Assembly: GCF_905475465.1 (NCBI RefSeq)
Contig: NC_062242.1
Coordinates: 2,507,501 to 2,571,500 of the forward strand
Direction of reading: 5' to 3'
Origin: Pieris napi
Taxonomy: Eukaryota > Arthropoda > Insecta > Lepidoptera > Pieridae
DNA length: 64,000 nucleotides
How positions within the stretch are numbered: position 1 is the stretch's first letter; the number at the start of each line of letters is the position of its first letter. Positions 11,969-22,469 of this stretch are shown here, piece after piece. The position numbers were made by a program, and so were the translations under genes. The notes under the pieces were generated by a model that saw only the letters and a program-made list of their open reading frames with translations, ran no database searches and was not told the origin of the DNA.

Positions 11969-12879
11969 TTGGGTGTTTTTTTTAGAGGTATAGAACTTTA
12001 AATTGCAATAAAACAACGATGGATTATTGGACTGACATGATTTTTTTTTTATTTGAAAGATAATCTTGTGGCAATACATTTTAAATATGATTTCTGGCAT
12101 ATAACTGCCACGGCTGGCTCGGATATAGTCCAATCTGGACGTCCAATTTTCCCGTCCGTTGTTCCCGATTTTCATAAGCGAATTTTGTTTAGCGATGAAG
12201 CACACTTCTGGTTAAATGGCTACGTCAACAAACAAAACTGCCGCATTTGGAGTGAAGCTAATCCTCAAGTGTATGTCGAAACACCGTTACATCCACAAAA
12301 ACTGACTGTTTGGTGCGCTTTATGGGCTGGTGGCAGCATTGGTCCATACTTCTTCAAAAACGATAATGGCGATAGGTATAGAGACATGATTACTAACTTT
12401 TTCATTCCTGAATTGAACAATCATGATGTCCAAGAGCTGTGGTTTTAACAAGACGGCGCAACATGTCACACAGCTCGTGCCACAATCGATTTACTGAAAG
12501 ACACCGCCTAATTTCACGTTTTTGACCTGTGAATTAGCCTCCAAGATCTTGTGATTTAACACCGCTAGATTATTTTCTCTGGGGCTATGTAAAGTCATTG
12601 GTCTATGTGGATAAGCCACAAACGCTTGACCATTTGGAAGACAACATTCGCCGTGTTATTGCCGATATACGGCCACAAATGTTGAAAAAAGTCATCGAAA
12701 ATTGGACGTCCAGATTGGACTATATCCGAGCCAGCCGTGGCAGTCATATGCCAGAAATCATATTTAAAATGTATTGCCACAAGATTATCTTTCAAATAAA
12801 AAAAAAATCATGTCAGTCCAATAATCCATCGTTGTTTTATTGCAATTTAAAGTTCTATACCTCTAAAAAAAACACCCGA
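11969..12879 (+). mobile_element. Rearranged mariner element with 183-bp inverted arms
   Basis: The element sits between TA dinucleotides. Ends 11969-12151 and 12697-12879 are inverted copies of 183 bp with only a couple of mismatches. Between them lies a Tc1/mariner transposase segment: the first catalytic aspartate in LFSDEAHF, the second in QDGATCH, and the third in PRSCDLTPLDYF about 34 residues on. An in-frame stop at 12446-12448, a frameshift and further stops disable it. The right arm is the normal transposase C-terminus; the left arm is an inverted duplicate of it, replacing the N-terminal half. It cannot encode an active transposase. Confidence 0.8.
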
Positions 12880-14484
12880 TATAATATAAACGGAAATTCT
12901 TGTATTTCACGAAAATGTAGGTATTTTAAATTTAAGTAACCATTTCAATCGCATGTCATTGATAATTAATTGATTAATCATTGGACGAAATTTATATTTA
13001 AAATTCTTCATAAATGATTTATTGGGTACGACAATAAGATAACTTGTATTATTTCTTCAAATATATTTAAATATCAGCAAAAATAACTATTGAAGATACG
13101 AAAACATCCCAATAATTTGTGTGTAGTATATTTTAGTGGTTATGACTATAAAATGTGTATACTTATAACTTAAACGTGGCAAGTCTATTAATAATTATTA
13201 ATTACGTATAACAAAAGCATGACAATGCCTACCCTTCCGAAAAGAAATATTTATGAATAGTAAAGAAATAAAAACCACAGAATTCAAGCTTGATTAAATT
13301 TATTCAATGTGATTCCTAATTTGATCCAGGAATAAAAGAGTTTTGGTGAGGCAGTCATATATCAGTTTGTATACCTATAATAGCCTGTAGTATTATTCAT
13401 TTCTGACCTATGCCTTTTTTAGGATTAACGAAAATTGTCTCATACAAAAATCCATTCACTTAGTTCCAAGTATTATATAAGTAAAATAAATCGTAAATTA
13501 ATCTTTACGATAATTATAAATTCAAGCTATGACGATAATCTATCCATATTCATATATTCCAGCTATAGAACTTAAGCCAATTACAAGAAATATAACCCAT
13601 CCAATTAAACCACTTTCAGTGAATATCAATTGTTCTTGATGGAATCGAAATACATAAATTAAATAGCACGCTTTTATTGAACACGTATTATAGAAAATTA
13701 AATAGCGTGTCCCAGTTACAGGCATAAAAGGTTGAGAAAGCGCGATGCGGTATTTTGATAACGCACTTAAAAAAATATAATTTAACATCGAAGCTCATAC
13801 ACATAATATATCATCACATTTCAATTGTTTTTTTCATGTGCTTTACGGGATCGGTTTTTAAGTAAAAAATATATTAATTAAAAGCCTACTAATTTAATTA
13901 GGTGTTTTTAAATCAGAAATTATGATAATCTTAATATAAACTAAAGAAATGTTTACATTAATTCAATTATATTATTTAGAATAACAAAGAATATCAACAA
14001 ATTTATATGCAAACAGTGGTTTAAGATCTCAAATAAGTACCTATAACCTCGTGTACATTTTCACTGTACATTATGTACTTTTGTGATTAGGTAAAATAAG
14101 GCAGTACACAACTTAGTCCAACCAGTATACAAGCTTTAAGTAGAAACGATAACCTTTATAAACGTCCAAGTTTAAGAAACGCTTCAATAAGTCCTCAAAC
14201 AACCTTTGAACGTCTGTTATTACAATTTTATAACATTTTATTTTCAGAACATATATAAACTTTGATGGCATAAAACTACGTGCTACAATGTCTACGGCGT
14301 AGCGGTGTTTCCACAAAGCCCGGCCCGACTAATATAAGCTTTTATATTTTCTTTTAATGATGTCAAGTTAACTTAACAACAAAATCAATAAACTAATATG
14401 TTTATTGATTTTTTCTAATTATTGCTAATACATTTTTGCCAATACCCTGCAATTGTTACTGTCATGCAGTAAATCATTTATTAC

Positions 14485-14760
14485 ATACATCAGTGGCGCT
14501 ACAACCTCAGATTTTTGTATCTGTTTCATGAATATATGTCAATCTTATAGGCATGTCGGTGATCAGCCTTCTGTGCCTGACACATGCTGTTGACATTTTG
14601 GGTCTACGGCAAACCAGTTTCCTCAGGATTTCTTCCTTTAACGTTCGAGCGAATGTTAAACGTGCACATAGAAAGAAAGTCCATTGGTGCACAGCCGGGC
14701 ACCTACGACCTTATAGATGAGATTGGCACGCTAAAGCCACTAGGCCAACACTGCTGCCTC
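14485..14760 (-). mobile_element. tRNA-derived SINE, copy 2, with 14-bp TSD
   Basis: It is a minus-strand copy of the SINE at 5905: near 14690-14755 are the complement of the GTGCACCAATGG and GTTGGCCTAGTGGC head. It is flanked by a 14-bp target duplication AAATCATTTATTAC at 14471-14484 and 14761-14774, direct proof of a retroposition event. Confidence 0.85.
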
Positions 14761-15224
14761 AAATCATTTATTACTTCTTATATATCAACGTACTTGTTGT
14801 TTGATACGCGCATTAGCGCATTTGGCAAAACAAACAATTAATCCTAAAGCTCTATAATTAATAGAGGATATTTATACATATTTAGAACATAATCTTCATA
14901 CTAGTTCTACAAGAGTGAAATCATAATCATTTGTTCGATAAAATGTTTAATTAAAATTTACATCAAATGACAAGAAAATGATGTCGCAAAATTTCTATTT
15001 GATTTAGGGTAAAAGGGTAAATGACGGATATGACAAAACGGAAGCCTTTTGACAGACTGACTTTTGATGACTTTGATCTAAGGTTAAAGAGCCGATTTCA
15101 ATTAGGAATGAATTTATTAATTTACTAGGTTCTATTAACATTAAGAAGGTTATCTGTGGAACGAAGTTTCAGCCTCCACAGCTAGGTTGGTATTAGTAGA
15201 AGTTTATTGTAGGCACCGTAAGTA

Positions 15225-15610
15225 TTAATAAATAATAGTTAAAAAAAACTAAAAAACACGCTTTTAAAGCACATCAAACTAAAAAGTGAAAAATAATTCC
15301 TAATTTGGGCTGAAAATGGTAATGAATAAAAAATTCTGGTATTATTGTGAAAAAGCGTGGGGCGCTCTGTGCCATATTTTTCGTCTATAGAGCAACCCAC
15401 ACATTTTGCGCGAGCGCAAGCGCGTTTTTTAGTTTTTTTTAACTATTTTTTTTTTTTTTTTCGGATTATTGCATTGTCATCGATCTTTGACAGGTGCGCA
15501 AAGTTTGAATAAAATCTGTCCGTTTAAAGTGGGTCAAAATCGAGTCCGAAGGAGTCGGTTACATACATACATACAGGTGAAGCTAATACAAAGCGTGTAA
15601 AAAAGGTAAT
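15225..15610 (+). repeat. Dispersed repeat, partner of 8230-8620
   Basis: Blocks are in the order AAAAAGTGAAAAATAATTCC arm, GGGCGCTCTGTGCCATATTT core (15359-15400), T-run, GATTATTGCATTGTCATCG, and ACATACATACATACAGGTG. The core is bounded by short inverted repeats (GGGCGCTCT and AGAGCAACCC). Non-coding. Confidence 0.55.
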
Positions 15611-16260
15611 CAAACATTCTTACTTAATACATTTATAAAACTAAATCTTTTATAGTGTGAAAATGTGTAGTGGAAGCCAAGTAGCTAAGTGCGTGACTCT
15701 TTGAGATCATGCAGGGCGTCAATTAATTTTCTGCCTAAATGCCCATGAATACTTTTTCATACAGCTAATGACGTCATAACACATCCGGCATGTATTAGGC
15801 TGAGAAGTCTGATAACCTACGATGAAAAATGATCAAGAAAGTAAGAAAACCGACATTAGATTTTTTATAGACAAAATAATGGTTTCTTTTTAATACATCT
15901 CGTATATATATTAAATGATAACTTGTTTGGTGACTCCATAAAGTTTTCTAGCAAAGATTTGGAACTAAAATTTTAAATTTAGAGCAGAATTTATTAGTCA
16001 ATTGTTTTGAGCGACGTGATTGAATTATCCAATTGATGGATTCTCGCTCGAAATAGTTACCAGATTGTAACAGGCTGTTTTATTTATTTATATTTATTTA
16101 AAGTTTTATTAATTTGTTATAATCATTTTGTTTTTCCCATAACCTACCTTACAATAGGCTGCTTAACATCTACCCGCTTACCATCTAATCTAAAGATACG
16201 GCTTAAGGTCTGGCTTATGAGTGTTACCTTACGCAGTGTTAGAGATGCTTTTGAGACCTA

Positions 16261-16330
16261 GTATGTCACTCACTGACTCACTCACTCACATACACATTTG
16301 CACCCACACACTCACTCATACACTCAGGCG
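16261..16330. repeat. Imperfect (CTCA)n microsatellite
   Basis: Irregular tandem CTCA/CACA units such as CACTCACTGACTCACTCACTC occupy this stretch, decaying on both sides. Confidence 0.7.
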
Positions 16331-16917
16331 TGTTGATGACAGTTGAAAAGTAAATAAAATAAAACATGTAATTAAATTATATATAAATATATTTTAAGCA
16401 ATTTTTACTTAAGTTTGAGTAAGAGCTGGGAACCCTGACACAGGTATTTCTTACTTAAAAGGATTCCCAAATCTTACACATTGGAATGCAAACGTACTTA
16501 AAATTAATAAACAGATTTTTTTTATTATACCATAACATCTTGATATTCATAATTCTACGACTAAACGTTGCATATGGTATAATATTTTTATTTTGCCACA
16601 CACACACCATATATGTGGACTTAGTTGCCTCGAGAGGGGTTTCCACACCGACGACAGTCCTGGGTCCCTGAAGAAAGGAAGAAAGAGCCGGTATAACATA
16701 TTTTAATCTTCTTTTTGATCTTTTTCTTCTGCCTCGTAATTAGCTACTACTTATATATATTAATTGTGACTCAATTAACGTTTGGATTAGCTTTTACATT
16801 TTTGTTTATACATATTATTTATATTTTACTTTATTTAATTTTAGTTATAGTTACATGTTTATAATTTTTTTGTTTGTTAATTAATTATGCACTTCTTTTA
16901 GTAGGTGTTTCTTTTTT

Positions 16918-17060
16918 TATTGTTCCATATTAGGGTTGCCTGGAAGAATTCGCTTGTTAGCGATAAGGCCGCCCGTTGCCTATTAACTTATGTAAACTGC
17001 TTTTTTTTGTTTTTTATATGTATGATTTTGTATATTATGGTAACGAAGTGTAAATAAAAA
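16918..17060 (+). repeat. LINE/SINE 3' tail (GATAAGGCCGCCCGTTG family)
   Basis: It contains GGTTGCCTGGAAGAATTCGC, TTAGCGATAAGGCCGCCCGTTGC and an end in AACGAAGTGTAAATAAA. A second copy at 21085-21210 has the same order of blocks. Confidence 0.6.
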
Positions 17061-19556
17061 AATATTTGGGGTCTTTCTGGCAGAGTAGGCGGCCGTGTAA
17101 ATTAACACTAGTCAAACTCGTCTGCCCTTTGTTTTATAAAAAAAACGGTTGCTTGATTCAATGACATAATGTATTGTAGTTGTTTGAAAGTTATTTGTAG
17201 TTGTTTTAAATATTATATGCGCACTGCTGAAACAATTGACTTTTTATCTTTTGAGGACTCATCTTACTTTGCACAGATTTCGCAAGTTAGTACATGTAAA
17301 GCTGTATCCTAACTGAAACATACTAAACCGCTTAAGTATTTATTAATGGTTAACGGAAAACGACAGCGGAAAACCATAAGTTAAGAACTACTCGAAGTCG
17401 AGTAATTAAAATGTTTACAAATAGTGTTCCTATATATGGTTCCTTTACAATGCGATACATCCATGACGGTCTAAATTAAAAGTTATATAATTGTTTTGTT
17501 ATACGTAATAATTTTATTATTCTATCTGATATCGCCAGAAATAAAATTTAAATGGTTTTACAATTCAATAGAACACTTCATAACAAAATACCATTTCATC
17601 CTCACAATGTCTTGTTAACATCGCTAATGAAAATTATAATTTTGAAATAATAACGCCATTGTTTGTTTGAGATCTTGAACAACTCGGAAATTGTTTTAAC
17701 CCCCGCGATGCTCAATTGTTTTTACTTGACATTGAAGTCGGTTAAGCAAACGGCTCCAATTATCGCTTTTACTTGAAAAGTTAAGGAACTTTGAAACAAT
17801 AGCAAATAGGTTGTTTTCTAAGCCTTTACTTAGGCTTTCTTCTTTAAATAAGTTACTATAAAGTTTGTGTTCGAGTGATGTCTTTTATATTACAATTAAG
17901 AATGGATGATAAAATAAAACAAACTAAACTTCGTAATACTTAATACTAATACTTTTCACAAATGACGCAAGAACTATGCAACAAACTCATTCTTTTTTTT
18001 ATTTATTTGGACCACAAAATTAGGACAAACGCATTCTATAAATTGACATACATACAAAAATATAAAAAGCGGTGCCGTCCCTATAACATGTGGACACAAC
18101 CAGCCACCTTAAAATACATTTCCCATTCTACGCGATATTTCGAGTTATTACAGTACAATCGCAAACTCAGCACTTAATTATCGCTAATACCGAAGACATT
18201 CACCGACGTCAGATAATGATGATTGAGTAAGCGATTTATTACAAGCCGAGGTAAATTAAGCCACATTTCGGAGAGCACTTACGTCTATCGATCACAGACA
18301 ATTAGGATTTGATGTATGGGTACTGAGAGTGGATCTATTCTCTGCAATAGTTCTAATGTACTTCTAATATAACTAGGTCTAGCGGTCAAATGTTTGGGCT
18401 TTCATTACCGAGTGCGGGATCAATTTTTATACGAAATATTTTAATGACCGTCGCTTCTCGGGATTGGTTATAATTGTGGTCTTGTTACACATATGTACGA
18501 CCCCTGCGTTGAAACGCAAAAGTCCTAATAAAGATAACTTGATTACCAAGAAAACATTTTATACTAATGATTATATATAGGTATGTTATCTAAAGCTGGC
18601 GGCTTCAACACATTTACACTTTGTGCTTGTGTAGTGTCTGTGAATAAGCGCGAGACGTGATGTCAAACTGAAATACAATCACAAATACATCATGAAAAGA
18701 CTGTCCGTCTCTCTCGCGCTCGGTCAAGCTTATGAGTATAAAAGAGACAGTTATTGTTTTTCTTTTGCTACTGTTTATGTTGATCTTTACTGTTTTATAT
18801 TATTATTATTTTATACATGTTGATCTTTTTTCAAACATTACCAGGGCAATCTCGTGCACAATTTTTTAAATTATTTTAAGCATCTTAATAAAAACAGTTT
18901 AATGAAAAAATGTTATATTTAATTTGACATCATGTTAGTGAAGTAAAAGTGAAGTGTGTTGAGCTAGATGGAACTTATGTCGAAAAATGAAAAATTCTTC
19001 GAACTCTTTTACGTTTTTGGTCTGGCTTAGAACTTTTGGATCCACCCTCGTATGCACATAATATTTATATGTATTTGACACATTTTTATTTATTTACAAC
19101 CCACCCAACCTTACTAAAACAAGAGTAGACTAAAATATATAGCTTGGCAAAAAAGTCATATTTTTAAACATACTGTATAGTGAAATTGCATTAGTGTGAG
19201 TACTGTGAACGCGCCAGCTTTCGTTAACCGACCGTAGCATGATGGTGAAAAAGCCGCCCAGTGCTTTTAGATACCTGATTCCTGAATGTTAGGTGTATTA
19301 GGGTTGTCAATAAACTGGAATGGTTTATTGTTGAATAGGTTGGAAAAATCTTGCCAAATATAAAACCCTTGTGAAACTGTGGGTGGAAGCTGGTTTAATA
19401 CACTCAATGGTATTTACCGACCGCATTTACCACGACAACCGCAGCTAATTACAAAAACAATCTCCATTGGTTTGGTGAAGTTTGGTTTCATTATGATTGA
19501 TATTGATAATTTACTACATGAAATTTTTCATAAATTATGTTTATGATTTTTTTAAT

Positions 19557-19650
19557 CCCGCAACGCACTCGCGAGCTCTCTGGAATTGAGAGTTTCCATA
19601 AGCGGCGGTATTACTTACCATTAGGCGAGGCTCCCGCTCGTTTGTTCTAA
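19557..19650 (+). repeat. LINE 3' end fragment
   Basis: A short copy of the CGCAACGCACTCGCGAGC tail with GAGAGTTTCCATAAGCGGCG and a CCGCTCGTTTG end followed by an A run. Confidence 0.55.
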
Positions 19651-19785
19651 AAAAAAATAGACAAGTAAAATAACTTAAAGAAATAGTTACAGTTAAATGT
19701 TACGCAATTACGTTTAAATTCATCTGAAATTTGAGAACATGCAATTTATTTTAGGAATAAAAACGTTTTAAAAAGTTATATAATA

Positions 19786-20030
19786 CTAGCTGCCCCCACG
19801 AACTTCATCTAACTTTTTAGTGTATACCCACTTTTCCAGTTTTAATTAAAAACATTTTGACTTAAGAAACTTAAATGATAGGTATTAGGACGAAAATGCT
19901 AGGAAATTTCAAAACATATAAACCTGAAAAAAATCCCAAATAATTTTTCTAAATTTTCAATAAGCCCCCGTTAACAATCAAATTGCCCCCCTGTTGGGCA
20001 TGACCCCCACGTTGGGAATCACTGATCTTG
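19786..20030. repeat. CTAG-ended fragment followed by C-rich repeat, plus orientation
   Basis: A CTAGCTGCCCCCACGAACTT end at 19786 resembles the Helitron-like ends and is cut short. Adjoining it, about 19862-20030 carries AAATGATAGGTATTAGGA, AATTGCCCCCCTG and CACGTTGGGAATCACTGATC. The latter block returns inverted at 20550-20740. Confidence 0.45.
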
Positions 20031-20549
20031 TTAAAAGCAATTTCGGTATTGATTTCTCATATTAATTATCAAGTTCATCTAATACAGAAGCCAAGTGAAA
20101 ATCGACGCGATTCATCAAACATTGCCCTTAATCCATCAAGTTGAGCCTACTTAGACTCGACTCGTGTTAGGTGAGCCCTTAAACCTTTAAGAATGTCTGC
20201 GAAGATACGACGTAGCTTACGCTAGGATGATACTCAACTGTAAGGAAATTTTTCAAGAGCAATTTACATTGGCAAATTTTCGTCGATAAATTTCTTCGTG
20301 TAAATCTCGTAGGTAAATTTGTCCTTCAATACCTTTCATTTATCGCAAGCACGTTTTAATATAGGACATTATAAGCGTAACCAAAAGTTTTCTTAAGCAC
20401 TAACAAATGAACGACAATTATAAAATGCATTAATTAGCTTATTAATATTGTAAATGAACACTTTGTGTTAGTCACGCTTCTATTAAATATAAAACATGGA
20501 AAAGTCGAAGTTATACAAAACTCCATAACATGACCTCATACTATTGTGG

Positions 20550-20740
20550 GGGGTAACGTGGGGCCCTCGCCCCACAGGGGGCAATTCTATTGTTAAGGGG
20601 GGATAATCAACAATTTATTTAAATTACTTGGAATTTGAATTTCACTTCTTCATAAAATATTTTGAAAATTTACTTACTGTTTTTCGTTAACAATTTCCTA
20701 GTAATTTCTTCCTAAAACCTATCACTTAAGTTTCTAAAGT
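20550..20740 (-). repeat. Inverted partner of the repeat at 19862-20030
   Basis: On the minus strand it reads AAGTGATAGGTTTTAGGAAG, TAACAATAGAATTGCCCCC and CCCCACGTTACCCC, in the same order as the plus-strand copy. A third partial end (GGTTGGGAATCACTT) follows near 20827. Non-coding. Confidence 0.5.
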
Positions 20741-20985
20741 GAACAATTCAATTTTTTATATAAAATTATGTATGTATTGGGCATAAGAATTTTAGAAAGG
20801 CCCCATTGGGGAATGGGTACAAAAAAGGTTGGGAATCACTTCAAACGATCATAGATATCGTGACTTGTATAAATCTTATGTTTCCTTTTACATCACTATT
20901 TGCTGTCCATGTATTTGTAAGATTAGCTTTAAAGTTTTTAGTCTGTTGTTATTATTTTTTTTTTTATTACTTTAGATTAAGGTAC

Positions 20986-21016
<31 letters not shown>

Positions 21017-21084
21017 TTTATTTAACATTTGGATCTGCACTTCTCGCACGCATCATGTTTCTTTTTTTTTTAGTTTTTCTCTTT

Positions 21085-21210
21085 AACTAGGGTTGCATGA
21101 AAGAGATCGCTTATCAGCGATAAGGCCGCCCGTTGCATCCCTTATAATTTTTTTGTATTGTGTTTCATTCTTTGTTTTTTGCAACGAAGTGTAAATAAAT
21201 AAATAAATAT
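21085..21210 (+). repeat. LINE/SINE 3' tail (GATAAGGCCGCCCGTTG family), copy 2
   Basis: GGGTTGCATGAAAGAGATCG and CAGCGATAAGGCCGCCCGTT are followed by GCAACGAAGTGTAAATAAAT and a tandem AAAT tail. Confidence 0.65.
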
Positions 21211-21840
21211 TTTATGAATCAACAAAACTCTGCCGTGGTTCAATAATTTTATATTCTATTTTAAAATGTCTAAAGCACATTTATTTTCTTATAGGCATTT
21301 GAATTCCTATACATAAAGAAAAAACTGAATTTAACAAACATATGGGCAGATTCAGTTCATAACAAATCAATCTTCAGGAACACATTGTTAGCCGAGGGAT
21401 TAGATAATCCGTACTTATGTATAAATTGTGATCTTAGCTTACAAAGTTATGAGGTTAAAGGGCCTCAAAGGGTATTTAGTTACAACAATATGGGCAATTT
21501 GTGTGGAATTATGAGAGATATTGTTAGTTTGAATAACATAAGTGCTTTTAAACCGAATTCAAAAAACCACAGTTCCGCTTTTTTTTTATTGAAAATGTTA
21601 GGGCATCTCCGTTTAAAACAAGAATTGTAAAAAAAATACTAAACTTTTTGATTACTGTAACCTTGAATTTATATTTAAAAGTCTGAAGTCTTAAAAGTAA
21701 AAAGAATTTTCAGTAAGTTATAAGTGTAGCAATACATATTGCATCGTATTCATTGATTATTTTAAATAAGTTTTTTTTTTTTAGTTTTTTACGTAAGTGT
21801 CTCTCCATATAAGATTTTAATGGTATATTACATATCTTGA

Positions 21841-22060
21841 TGGCTGGAAGTCTTCCACAGTCTGCTTCAGTAGGAATTTTCTATTGCAAACTAGCAAACT
21901 GTGGAATTGACTCCCGGTAGATTCTTCGTCGACGACGACCATACTGCTCGATCAAAGGCCGGCAACCCACCGACACTGAAATGGTTGTCCATGGGCTGCG
22001 ATGACTTCCCTTTATGGGCGTCCCGTACTCGCATTTGCTCCCACCCCCCATCCTATAAAA
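21841..22060 (+). pseudogene. LINE C-terminal fragment, degraded
   Basis: The block order CAAACTAGCAAACTGTGGAA, CTCCCGGTAGATTCTTC, AAGGCCGGCAACCCACC and CCATGGGCTGCGATGAC matches 53095-53335 (plus) and 27120-27300 (minus). Stops break the frame. It ends about 120 bp before the splice acceptor of the 22184 exon. Confidence 0.55.
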
Positions 22061-22183
22061 AAGTAATACTAAAAGGAAACAATAATATTTTAAAAATATC
22101 GTCGTGATGTATGTATTTAATATATTCAAACAAAGTTCTAGAACATAAACATGCAATGAAAATCAGTTTATCTTTTGTTTCAG

Positions 22184-22283
22184 ATAATGCACGTCAAGAG
22201 GCGACAACGTAAGCGAAGATCAAAACGCAGTGCGGTAAAATGAACGTTACTGAATATGTAATATTATCGACTTGAGACCGAAA
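22184..22283 (+). promoter_or_regulatory. 5' UTR part of exon 1 with overlapping uORFs
   Basis: The exon is taken to start after the acceptor TTTGTTTCAG (22181-22183). Before the main start at 22284 lie an 18-codon uORF (22187-22243; 10 of 18 residues Lys/Arg) and an 11-codon uORF (22240-22275) that starts within the first one's stop through ATGA overlap. A minimal ATG-TAA also occurs at 22256. Such uORFs normally lower translation of the main frame; this effect is inferred. Confidence 0.5.
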
Positions 22284-22469
22284 ATGGCATCCACAATACG
22301 CCCGCCGGGCGAACTTTCCAGCAGAGATTTGTTAGTTGTGCTTCTGTTCTTGTGTCAGACGATAGTTTGTGACAGTCAGTGCCCGAAGTTCGCGGAGCGG
22401 CCTCTAGAGACGAGGGTACTAGATGCTTCCATAGTTTTTAGGGCAGTTGTGGTTGAAACCCACTTGCAG
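22284..22469 (+). CDS. Coding exon 1: signal peptide and start of N-terminal domain
   Basis: It encodes residues 1-62. The start ATG at 22284 is preceded by CCGAAA, a good insect context. A hydrophobic stretch LLVVLLFLCQTIV (16-28) forms a signal peptide with cleavage likely near Cys29-Ser31; mature Cys33 follows. The exon closes with CAG|GTAAAT in phase 0. The frame also extends slightly upstream without another ATG. Confidence 0.85.

Larger units (their letters stand above)
11602..22183 (+). other. Putative first intron, TE-rich
   Basis: It holds the mariner derivative, a SINE, repeat pieces and LINE tails listed separately. I see nothing nameable in about 11602-11968, 12880-14470, 14775-15224, 15611-16260, 16331-16917, 17060-19556 and 21211-21840. 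A reverse-strand frame of 82 codons at 13540-13788 has no recognised match. Confidence 0.4.

Noticed and set aside
13540..13788. Reverse-strand open frame of 82 codons with hydrophobic segments
   Set aside because: No recognised motif, no splice context or upstream signals; an AT-rich chance frame is more likely.
18730..18755. TATAAAAG box near 18738
   Set aside because: No initiator, exon or open frame follows; the surroundings look like repeat or plain AT-rich DNA.
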